Assembly (NCBI RefSeq): GCF_040957575.1
Contig: NZ_CP162601.1
Span: 2,170,001 to 2,234,000, forward strand
Origin: Vibrio sp. HB236076
GTDB lineage: Bacteria > Pseudomonadota > Gammaproteobacteria > Enterobacterales > Vibrionaceae
Direction: 5' to 3'
DNA: 64,000 nucleotides
The translations under genes were made by a program, and so were the position numbers. This document shows, piece after piece, positions 1 to 12,400 of the stretch (within the stretch, counting starts at the first letter, position 1; the number at the start of each line of letters is the position of its first letter). The notes below the pieces were generated by a model that did not search any database, had not been told where the DNA came from, and saw only the letters and a list, made by a program, of their open reading frames with translations.

Positions 1-480
1 TGTGGTATCGTTATCGAGCAGATTACCGTTATTATCGTCACCGGTTAACGCTTCGGTCACCGTGTAGGTATCGTCTTGGCTGATTGGTGCTGAGTCGTTA
101 ATCACAAGTTCAGTCGGTACCACAATCAGTTCACTGGTGCCGTCACTGTCAGTTTGTAAAGCATCGACAAAGATATCGGTACTCAAGCTAGCGCTCTCGT
201 GGTCAACTGATGCGTGTAACGTGGTTGAGACCTGAGTCCCTAATAGCACAATACTGATCACTAAGTTGTTGTTACTGTCGCGCACTTCTAATGACTGGCC
301 ATCGCTGGCCACCGCCACACTGACGGCTTGATTATCGACCGTTAGGCCTGCAAGACCACTTTGGTCAGCACTTAACGACAACGCCGCGTTCGAGCTGTTA
401 ACGTTTGAGGTTGCTGTGCTCGTTCCCCCTTCTAACAAATCATTTTCATTCAATGTTTGGGTATCTAGGGCATCCAGAAT
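1..480 (-). other. Non-Ig C-proximal domain of the giant adhesin
   Basis: Translated on the minus strand, this stretch leaves the 101-residue Ig pattern. It contains TLNENDLLEGG, AVSVAVASDGQSLEV and then DDTYTVTEALTGDD followed by NGNLLDND. The last motif is typical of cadherin-like/VCBS units, and the whole recalls the T1SS-143 type repeats that precede RTX and type I secretion regions. It shows that the Ig array ends near base 480 and that the secretion-proximal end of the protein lies to the left of the window. The domain family name is a guess from motif appearance. Confidence 0.5.
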
Positions 481-3400
481 TGGGGTGTCATCTTGAGCTA
501 AGTTGCCAGCATTATCAGAAACAGAAGCGGTAATAGTCCATGGCTGAGTCTCGTTTAATCCGCTGACATCAATACCGTTTGCTTGCCATTCGCCATTCGC
601 ATCAACCGCAGTATTGATCGTTTCTTGATTCACACCATCAGAAACAACCAAAGTAACGATAGAGCCTTGTTCCGCATCGGTACTACCAGACAAGGAAGTA
701 ATGTCACCAGCTTTAAAAGCGCGACTGTTGATGCCATTTTCGGTGGTATCAATATCGATATTCACCGTGGTATCTTTAGTTAAGCTTGTTGTGTTTTGCG
801 CTAAGTTACCTTCAACATCGAGCACGCTGACACTGACGGTGATCTCGCCATCGTCTAAGCTGCTGATATCCGATGGGGTAATTTGCCATTCACCATCACT
901 ATTGACCGCAACGTTATTTACCACCACCGACTGACCTTGTTCATCGCTAAAGGTCACTGTGGCTGTTTGCGATTCATCCGCTTCGGCAACCACACCGCTG
1001 ATGACCACATTCGATTGCTCATCGCTGTTGACCACGTCATCACCGCTTGCTACCTCAATGGTCGTGCTGGCGGTTTTATCGTGAGTCGCGCTATCTTCAG
1101 CAAAGTCGCTGTTACCCGCCACATCCGACACTTCCGCTCTCGCGGTGAGCGTGCCATCATTGAGCGCAGAAACATCCGCGCTGCTAATTTGGTAAACATT
1201 ATTTGAAACTGTTGCGGTAAAGATTTCGCTATTTCCGTCGCCATCGCGCACCGTGACGGTCACGGTTTGACCGTCCTCTACCCCAGTCGTGGTACCGGTA
1301 ATCGCCACTTGCGTATTTTCACTATTGCCATTAATGACGTTGTCATCGGTATCATTAATATCTACCGTAATGTCAATGGTGGTGTCTTTGCTAAAGGTGG
1401 TGTTATTGGTGGCGAGGTTGCCTTCCACATCCAACGCACTGACCGAGACCGCGATCTCACCATCGGCTAAATCGCTGATCGACGTCGAGTCAATCGCCCA
1501 GTTGCCATCAGAATCGATCGCGACACCACTAATTTCAACCGTGTCATCGTTCTCATCGGTAAAGACCACTGTGGCAGTTTGTGTACTGTCGGCTTCTTCA
1601 ATTACCCCGCTGACCACCACCGAACCCTGTTCACTGGTGTTAATCGCATTGTCATTGCCAGTCGCCACTTCAATAGTAGTCACGCCAGTCTTGTCGTGAA
1701 TGGCAGTATCTTGGGCCGTAACCTGGTTACCGGCACTGTCACTGGCGCTGGCGTTCGCGGTGATCGTGCCATCGGCTAAACCAGAGATGTCTGCATTGTT
1801 AATGACATAGGCTTCATTGCTCACTTCGGCGCTAAAGGTCAAGGTCTCGGTGCCGTCAGTCACTTCGACTGTCACCGTACGACCATCTTCAATCCCGAGC
1901 GCCGAACCACTGAGCGTTACGGCGGTGTTTTCACTGTTGCCGTTAATCACATCGTCCGCAGTATCGTCAATCTCGACCGAAAGCTCAGCGTAAGTATCTT
2001 TGACAAAGCTCGCTTGGTTAGTTGCGGTGTTACCGGCTAAATCCGATACATTGACCGAGACGGTAATACTGCCATCGGCTAATGTGGAAATATCTTGATC
2101 AGTAATCTGCCATTGTCCGTCACTGTCAATATCGATGTTATCAAGGGTGATGGTCTTACCGTCAGCATCCGTCAATGTCACAGAAACCGTATTAGTATCT
2201 TCAATATTATCAACCTGACCACTGATACTTACCGCGGTCTGCTCGGTGCCGTTTACGACGTCATCAGCCAGTTCAATAGTGGTGCTCGCTTGAGTGTCTT
2301 TGGTAAAGTCGACAAAGCTGCTGCTTGGGTTACCTGCGACATCGCTAGTGCTCACCTCAGCGCGATAATCACCGTCAGATAAAACACTTAAAATCGAACT
2401 GTCTAACTGCCAGTTACCTAACTCATCCACCACGGCAGTGCCGGTAAAGACAGACTCACCCGCCGCATTTTTAATTGTCACATCAACGACTTGGTTTGCT
2501 TCAACATCCGTTACCTGACCTGATACTCTCGCATCGGCTTGCTCTTCGTTATTGATGCGATTATCGTCGTCAATTTCTACACTGATACCGCTCTGAGTAT
2601 CTTTAACCACATTTAGAGTACCGATTGCTTCATTACCAGCGAGATCGGTTCCTGTCGCAGTAATTGAGAGAGCACCATCAGACAGTGCACTGAGATCCAA
2701 AGCCTCACTCACCCACTGACCACCTTCTGCGATAGTCACTTGTGTCTCGACGGTTTCACCCAAGGTATCTTCAATAACTAGGTCAATCGTTCGTCCGACT
2801 TCAATTTCACTGCTTTGCCCTGTGATCACCACCGCGGTTTTCTCGACATCATTGATTAAAACGTCATTATCTTCAGTGGCAATGGTAATACTTGCTTGTG
2901 TGTCCTTATTAAATTGAGTCGAGTTAATCGCTTCATTACCCGCTTGGTCAAACACACTAACCGTGACGCGAATATCACCATCGGCAAGTATCGAGATATT
3001 CGTTTCTGGTAATTGCCAGCCTCCATCACTGTCAATCGCGATATTTTCGATCACCATTGGTTGCTCATCAGAGTCAATCAGGGTGACTTTGACCGCTTGT
3101 GTATTTTCAATGTCCGTGACTTGACCACTGACTTGGAAATGGGTTTGCTCACTGCTGTTGACCACGTCATCACCGCTTGCTACCTCAATGGTCGTACTGG
3201 CGGTTTTATCGTGAGTCGCGCTATCTTCAGCAAAGTCGCTGTTACCCGCTACATCCGATACTTCCGCTCTCGCAGTGAGTGTGCCATCGTTTAACGCTGA
3301 GACATCCGCGCCGTTAACTTGGTAAGCATTATCTGAAACCGTTGCGGTAAAGACTTCGCTATTTCCGTCACCATCGCGTACCGTGACCGTGACGGTTTGG

Positions 3401-6400
3401 CCATCTTCAACCCCAGTCGTGGTACCGGTAATCACCACTTGCGTGTTTTCACTGTTACCATTAATGACGTTGTCATCGGTATCATTAATATCTACCGTAA
3501 TGTCAATCGTGGTATCTTTACTAAAGGTGGTGTTATTGGTGGCGAGGTTACCCTCGACATCCAACGCACTGACTGAGACCGCGATCTCACCATCGGCCAA
3601 ACCGCTGATCGACGTCGAGTCAATTGCCCAGTTGCCATCAGAATCGATCGCGACCCCCCTAATTTCAACCGTGTCATCGTTCTCGTCGGTAAAGACCACA
3701 GTGGCAGTTTGTGTACTGTCGGCTTCTTCAATTACCCCGCTGACCACCACTGTAGCCTGTTCGCTGGTGTTAATCGCATTGTCATTGCCAGTCGCCACTT
3801 CAATGGTGGTCACGCCGGTCTTATCGTGAATGGCAGTATCTTGGGCCGTGACCTGGTTACCGGCGCTGTCACTGGCACTGGCATTCGCGGTGATCGTGCC
3901 ATCGGCTAAATCGGAGATGTCTGCATTGTTAATGACATACGCTTCATTGCTCACTTCGGCGCTAAAGGTCAAGGTCTCGGTGCCGTCAGTCACTTCGACT
4001 GTCACCGTACGACCATCTTCAATCCCGAGCGCCAAACCACTGAGCGTTACGGTGGTGTTTTCACTGTTGCCGTTAATCACATCGTCTGCAGTATCGTCAA
4101 TTTCAACCGAAAGATTAGCGTAGGTGTCTTTATTAAAGCTTGTTGTGTTTTGCGCTAAGTTACCTTCAACATCGAGCACGCTGACACTAACGGTGATCTC
4201 GCCATCGTCTAAGCTGCTGATATCCGATGGGGCAATTTGCCATTCACCATCACTATTGACCGCAACGTTATTTACCACAACCGACTGACCTTGTTCATCG
4301 CTAAAGGTCACTGTGGCTGTTTGCGATTCATCCGCTTCGGCAACCACACCGCTGATGACCACATTCGATTGCTCATCGCTGTTGACCACATCATCACCGC
4401 TTGCTACCTCAATGGTCGTGCTGGCGGTTTTATCGTGAGTCGCGCTATCTTCAGCAAAGTCGCTGTTACCCGCCACATCCGACACTTCCGCTCTCGCGGT
4501 GAGCGTGCCATCATTGAGCGCAGAAACATCCGCGCCGCTAATTTGGTAAGCATTATTTGAAACTGTTGCGGTAAAGATTTCGCTATTTCCGTCGCCATCG
4601 CGCACCGTGACGGTCACGGTTTGGCCATCTTCTACCCCAGTCGTGGTACCGGTAATCGCCACTTGCGTATTTTCATTGTTACCATTAATGACGTTGTCAT
4701 CGGTATCATTAATATCTACCGTGATGTCAATGGTGGTGTCTTTACTAAAGGTAGTGTTATTGGTGGCGAGGTTACCCTCCACATCCAACGCACTAACCGA
4801 GACCGTAATCTCACCATCGGCTAAATCGCTGATCGACGTCGAGTCAATCGCCCAGTTGCCATCAGAATCGATCGCGACGCCACTAATTTCAACGGTGTCA
4901 TCGTTCTCATCGGTAAAGACCACTGTGGCAGTTTGTGTACTGTCGGCTTCTTCAATCACGCCGCTGACCACCACCGAACCCTGTTCACTGGTGTTAATCG
5001 CATTGTCATTGCCAGTCGCCACCTCAATAGTAGTCACGCCAGTCTTATCGTGAATGGCAGCATCTTGGGCCGTCACCTGGTTACCGGCGCTGTCACTGGC
5101 GCTGGCATTCGCGGTGATCGTGCCATCGGCTAAATCAGAGATGTCAGCATTGTTAATGACATAGGCTTCATTGCTCACTTCGGCGCTAAAGGTCAAGGTT
5201 GCGGTGCCGTCAGTCACTTCGACTGTCACCGTACGACCATCTTCAATCCCGAGCGCCGTACCACTGAGCGTTACGGCGGTGTTTTCACTGTTGCCGTTAA
5301 TCACATCGTCCGCAGTATCGTCAATCTCGACCGAAAGCTCAGCGTAAGTATCTTTGACAAAGCTCGCTTGGTTAGTTGCGGTGTTACCGGCTAAATCCGA
5401 TACATTGACCGAGACAGTAATACTGCCGTCGGCTAATGTTGATATATCTTGATTATTAATCTGCCATTGACCGTCACTGTCAATATCGATGTTATCAAGG
5501 GTGATGGTCTTGCCGTCAGTGTCCGTCAATGTCACGGAAACCTTATTGGTCAATTCAATATCACTGACCACGCCAGTGACGGATAAGTCATTCACTTCCG
5601 TTGCATTAAATACATTGTCGCTAAGCGCAATCGTTGTACTAGCAAGGGTATCTTTAGTGAAATTAAGCACATCAACTGCAGGATTACCGGCAATATCTTC
5701 ACTGCTGACTTCAACGCTGTACTCACCATCGGATAAGAAACGTAAGATGCTGCTTTCTAACTGCCAATTGCCTTGGTCGTCAACCTCAACCGTGCCGGTC
5801 AGAACGATACTGTTATCACTGTCTTTGAGGGTAATATCAACCTCTTGACCCGCCTCAATATCATCTACATTACCGGCTATGACCGCACTATTTTGCTCTT
5901 GCGCATTGATATACTCATCGTCACCAACGTTGACTGAAACCTCTGCTTGCGTATCTTTTTCAAAGCTCGATTGGCTGACAGCTTCATTACCCGCATCATC
6001 AAAAATGCTGATCAACACATTAATATTGCCATCGAGCAACGAGGATATATCGGCATTAACGGACCAAGCTCCATCGCCATCTAAAGCAATACCATCAATA
6101 ACGACCTGCTTGTTATCACTGTCAGTAAAGGTTGCTTTAGCTGTATTGGTTGGCTCAATTTCAGCACTCTGTCCACTAATGAGTACACTTTGCTGCTCGG
6201 TTGCATTCACTAAGTCATCAGCAACGGTTAGTGAGGTGGTCGCTTGGGTGTCTTTAATAAAATTAGCATGATTAACGGCTTCATTACCGGCATCATCAAA
6301 TACGCTGACAGCAACATCAATCTGACCATCGCTTAAAGTACTGATATCCGCATTGCTCACCGTCCAGCGGCCCTGCTCATCCAATGCGATGTTTTCTAAT

Positions 6401-9400
6401 ACAAGGTCTGAATTGAATTGGTCAGTGAATGTCAACGTCACCACATTGGTTGATTCGACATCACCAACTTGGCCACTGATGACGACGGCTTCATCTTCAG
6501 CCGCATTAATCACATCATCGTTGACATCTAATGTAATGGTTGCCTGAGTATCTTTTTCAAATACACTGCTGTTGGTTGCTTCGTTACCCGCTTGATCAAA
6601 AATACTCACTTGAGCTGATATCTCACCATCGGCTAAGTCACTGATATCCGAAGGTTCTATTTGCCATTGGCCATTGTCATCAACGCTAGTCGTCACCGTT
6701 TTACTCAAAGAGCCATCGCTAAAGGTGACCGAGACTGTTTGACCAGTCTCTATATCCTCAACCACGCCGGTCACCACGACATGACCTTTTTCACTGTTGT
6801 TGACAACTAGATCGGTCGCGTCAACCTCGATGGTAGTGTTGGCAATTTTATCATGCTCTGCCGTGTCTGAATTTTGCGCGAGATTTCCTGCAACATCTAA
6901 GGCACTTGCCACAGCGGTTAAGGTGCCATCATTTAACGAAGAGAGATCCACTCCCTCGATAAGGTAACGGCCATTATTCACTTGAGCGGTGAAGGTTAAA
7001 CTTTCACTACCATCGCTTACCACGACAGTAACAACTTGGTCATCTTCAATATCAGAAACCGTACCCGAAATATCAACCTGGGTATTTTCACTGTTGCCAT
7101 TGATGACAAAATCACTGGTATCGTCAATGTCAACGGTGATACTTGCCAACTTATCATGTTGCACCGAATCTGCTGCGCTAGCGGTATTACCAGCCACATC
7201 TTGTGTACTGGCTGACGCGGTGATCGTGCCATTGTTCAATGAAGAAATATCAATATTCTCGACACGATATAAACCATCAACCACCGAAGCAGACACTTCA
7301 ATCGTCGGGTTAACACCATCGGAAACTTGGATTAAAACGCTCTGACCATCTTCAATTTCTGCAACAGTTCCAGATAGGGACATGAGAGATTGCTCTTCGT
7401 TGCCATTAATTACCCCGTCATCAGTTTGTTCAATCGCAATAGTTAGACTTGCTTGAGTATCTTTAACAAAGGTTACATTCGCTTCCGCTGGGTTTAGCGC
7501 TTGATCGCTGACAGCAACATGAACCACTATATCCCCATCCGCGAGTTCTTGAACTTGATCGCTTGTAACTTGCCACTGACCATTTTGATCAATGTTGGTA
7601 GTTACGGATTTTTCTTGATCGTTACTGTCGGTTAATGTCAGGGTAATTGGCTGGCCAGGCTCAATATCTGTAACGCTTCCAGAGAAAACAACGGAGTCTT
7701 GCTCAAACTGGTTAATAATTTGATCGGTGTCATTAAGACTAACGGTAATTTCAGCCGTGTTATCAAGCTCGACGCTGTCTTCGGCTGAAATCGGGTTGCC
7801 GGCTACATCCGACACGCTGGCGGTGGCAGTAATAGTGCCATCAACAAAGGCGCTGACATCGGTGGCTTCAGTGACGTATTCACCATTTTCGACCACGGCT
7901 TCAACGCTGACTTCATTGGTGCCGTCGCTCAGAACCACAGTAACAGTCTGACCGTCTTCGACATCGCTAACCGACCCGCGCACCACGACCTCAGCGCTTT
8001 CGCCGTTGCCATTGATCACACCATCCTCGGTTTTATCGATGCTAGTGGTAATGGCGGCGGTGTTATCAAGCTCAACACTGTCTTCGGCTGAAATCGGGTT
8101 GCCCGCCACATCCGACACGCTGGCGGTGGCGCTAATGGTGCCATCGACAAAGGCGCTGACATCGGTCGGCTCTGTGACATACGCGCCGTTTTCAACCACG
8201 GCCTCGACGCTGATTTCGTTCGTGCCGTCGCTCAGAACCACAGTCACCGTTTGACCGTCTTCAACGTCCGTCACACTGCCGCGCACAACAACTTGAGCGC
8301 TTTCGCCGTTGCCATTGATCACGCTGTCAGCGGTTTTATCAATGCTGGTGGTGATGACGGCGGTGTTATCAAGCTCAACGCTGTCTTCGGCTGAAATCGG
8401 GTTGCCCGCGACATCCGAGACACTCGCAGTCGCGCTAATGGTGCCATCGGCAAAGGCGCTGACATCGGTGGCTTCAGTTACGTATTCACCGTTTTCGACC
8501 ACCGCTTCAACGCTGACTTCATTGGTGCCGTCGCTCAGAACCACAGTAACAGTCTGACCGTCTTCGACATCGCTAACCGACCCGCGCACAACAACTTGAG
8601 CGCTTTCGCCGTTGCCATTGATCACGCCATCATCGGTTTTATCAATACTGGTGGTGATCGCCGCGGTGTTATCCAGCTCAACGCTGTCTTCGGCTGAAAT
8701 CGGGTTGCCCGCGACATCCGACACGCTGGCGGTCGCAGTAATGGTGCCATCGGCAAAGGCGCTGACATCGGTTGGCTCTGTCACATAGGCGCCGTTTTCA
8801 ACTACTGCCTCGACGCTCACTTCATTGGTGCCGTCGCTTAATACCACGGTCACCGTTTGACCGTCTTCCACGTCCGTCACGCTGCCGCGCACCACGACCT
8901 CAGCGCTTTCGCCGTTGCCATTGATCACACCATCCTCGGTTTTATCGATGCTAGTGGTGATCGCCGCGGTGTTATCCAGCTCAACACTGTCTGGCGCTGA
9001 GACCACAGGGTTACCGGCCACATCCGTGACGCTGGCGGTGGCGCTAATCGTGCCATCGGCAAAAGCGCTGACATCGGTCGGCTCTGTGACATACGCGCCG
9101 TTTTCAACCACGGCTTCAACGCTCACTTCATTGGTGCCGTCGCTTAATACCACGGTCACAGTTTGACCGTCTTCAACGTCCGTCACGCTGCCGCGTACCA
9201 CGACCTCAGCGCTTTCGCCGTTGCCATTGATCACACCATCCTCGGTTTTATCGATGCTAGTGGTAATGGCGGCGGTGTTATCAAGCTCAACACTGTCTTC
9301 GGCTGAAATCGGGTTGCCCGCCACATCCGACACGCTGGCGGTGGCGGTTATGGTGCCATCGACAAAGGCGCTGACATCGGTTGGCTCTGTCACGTACTCG

Positions 9401-12400
9401 CCGTTTTCAACCACGGCGGTCACGCTCACTTGATTGATTCCATCGGAAAGTACCACGGTCACGGTTTGACCGTCTTCAACGTCAGTGACGCTGCCGCGCA
9501 CTACAACTGCGGCGCTTTCGCCGTTGCCATTGATCACGCTGTCAGCGGTTTTATCAATGCTGGCAGTGATCGCCGCGGTGTTATCCAGCTCAACGCTGTC
9601 TTCGGCTGAAATCGGGTTACCGGCGACATCCGAGACACTCGCAGTCGCGCTAATCGTGCCATCGGCAAAGGCGCTGACATCGGTGGCTTCAGTGACGTAT
9701 TCACCGTTTTCGACCACGGCTTCAACGCTCACTTCATTGGTGCCGTCGCTTAATACCACGGTCACAGTCTGACCGTCTTCAACGTCAGTGACGCTGCCGC
9801 GCACTACAACTGCGGCGCTTTCGCCGTTGCCATTGATCACGCTGTCAGCGGTTTTATCAATGCTGGTAGTGATCGCCGCGGTGTTATCCAGCTCAACACT
9901 GTCTTCGGCTGAAATCGGGTTACCGGCGACATCTGAGACACTCGCAGTCGCGCTAATGGTGCCATCAACAAAGGCACTGACATCGGTGGCTTCAGTCACG
10001 TATTCACCGTTTTCAACCACGGCTTCAACGCTGACTTCATTGGTGCCATCGCTTAATACCACGGTCACGGTCTGACCGTCTTCAACGTCCGTCACGCTGC
10101 CGCGCACAACAACTTGAGCGCTTTCCCCATTGCCGTTGATCACACCATCATCGGTTTTATCAATGCTGGTAGTGATCGCCGCGGTGTTATCCAGCTCAAC
10201 ACTGTCTTCGGCTGAAATCGGGTTACCGGCGACATCTGAGACACTCGCAGTCGCGCTAATGGTGCCATCGACAAAGGCGCTGACATCGGTGGCTTCAGTG
10301 ACGTATTCACCGTTTTCGACCACAGCTTCAACGCTCACTTCATTGCTGCCATCGGAAAGTACCACGGTGACTGTCTGACCGTCTTCAACGTCCGTCACGC
10401 TGCCGCGCACAACAACTTGAGCGCTTTCCCCATTGCCGTTGATCACGCCATCAGCGGTTTTATCAATGCTGGTAGTGATGACGGCGGTGTTATCCAGCTC
10501 AACGCTGTCTTCGGCTGCAATCGGGTTGCCCGCCACATCCGACACGCTGGCGGTGGCGGTTATGGTGCCATCGACAAAGGCGCTGACATCGGTCGGCTCT
10601 GTCACGTACTCGCCGTTTTCAACTACGGCGGTCACGCTCACTTGATTGATTCCATCGGAAAATACCACGGTCACGGTTTGACCGTCTTCAACGTCAGTGA
10701 CGCTGCCGCGCACTACAACTGCGGCGCTTTCGCCGTTGCCATTGATCACGCCATCATCGGTTTTATCAATGCTGGCAGTGATCGCCGCGGTGTTATCCAG
10801 CTCAACGCTGTCTTCGGCTGAAATCGGGTTGCCCGCCACATCCGACACGCTGGCGGTGGCGGTTATGGTACCATCGACAAAGGCGCTGACATCGGTGGCG
10901 TCAGTCACGTATTCACCGTTTTCGACCACGGCTTCAACGCTGACTTGATTGGTGCCGTCGCTCAGAACCACAGTAACAGTCTGACCGTCTTCGACATCGC
11001 TAACCGACCCGCGCACAACAACTTGAGCGCTTTCGCCGTTGCCATTGATCACGCTGTCAGCGGTTTTATCAATGCTGGTAGTGATGACGGCGGTGTTATC
11101 CAGCTCAACACTATCTTCGGCTGAAATCGGGTTGCCCGCCACATCCGACACGCTGGCGGTGGCGGCTATGGTGCCATCGACAAAGGCGCTGACATCGGTT
11201 GGCTCTGTCACGTACTCGCCGTTTTCAACTACGGCGGTCACGCTCACTTGATTGATTCCATCGGAAAGTACCACGGTCACGGTTTGACCGTCTTCCACGT
11301 CAGTGACGCTGCCGCGCACTACAACTGCGGCGCTTTCGCCGTTGCCATTGATCACGCCATCATCGGTTTTATCAATGCTGGCAGTGATCGCCGCGGTGTT
11401 ATCCAGCTCAACGTTGTCTTCGGCTGAAATCGAGTTGCCCGCCACATCCGACACGCTGGCAGTCGCGCTAATCGTGCCATCGACAAAGGCGCTGACATCG
11501 GTTGGCTCCGTCACGTATTCACCGTTTTCGACCACGGCTTCAACGCTGACTTGATTGGTGCCGTCGCTCAGAACCACAGTAACAGTCTGACCGTCTTCGA
11601 CATCGCTAACCGACCCGCGCACAACAACTTGAGCGCTTTCGCCGTTGCCATTGATCACGCCATCGTCGGTTTTATCAATGCTGGTAGTGATGACGGCGGT
11701 GTTATCCAGCTCAACACTATCTTCGGCTGAAATCGGGTTGCCCGCCACATCCGACACGCTGGCGGTGGCGCTAATGGTGCCATCGACAAAGGCGCTGACA
11801 TCGGTCGGCTCTGTGACATACGCGCCGTTTTCAACCACGGCCTCGACGCTGATTTCGTTCGTGCCGTCGCTCAGAACCACAGTCACCGTTTGACCGTCTT
11901 CAACGTCCGTCACACTGCCGCGCACAACAACTTGAGCGCTTTCGCCGTTGCCATTGATCACGCTGTCAGCGGTTTTATCAATGCTGGTGGTGATGACGGC
12001 GGTGTTATCAAGCTCAACGCTGTCTTCGGCTGAAATCGGGTTGCCCGCGACATCCGAGACACTCGCAGTCGCGCTAATGGTGCCATCGGCAAAGGCGCTG
12101 ACATCGGTGGCTTCAGTTACGTATTCACCGTTTTCGACCACCGCTTCAACGCTGACTTCATTGGTGCCGTCGCTCAGAACCACAGTAACAGTCTGACCGT
12201 CTTCGACATCGCTAACCGACCCGCGCACAACAACTTGAGCGCTTTCGCCGTTGCCATTGATCACGCCATCATCGGTTTTATCAATACTGGTGGTGATCGC
12301 CGCGGTGTTATCCAGCTCAACGCTGTCTTCGGCTGAAATCGGGTTGCCCGCGACATCCGACACGCTGGCGGTCGCAGTAATGGTGCCATCGGCAAAGGCG

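Larger units (their letters stand above)
481..7700 (-). repeat. C-proximal Ig-domain array, about 305-bp units, diverged
   Basis: About 23-24 coding repeats averaging 305 bp. Adjacent units differ, but multi-unit blocks recur at offsets of 1,224, 2,130 and 3,354 bp, that is 4, 7 and 11 units. Many units carry the pattern KDTS...V...LNDNVINGNSEN with DxD-rich junctions. The block structure shows that this half grew by copying groups of units rather than by single-unit expansion. Confidence 0.8.
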
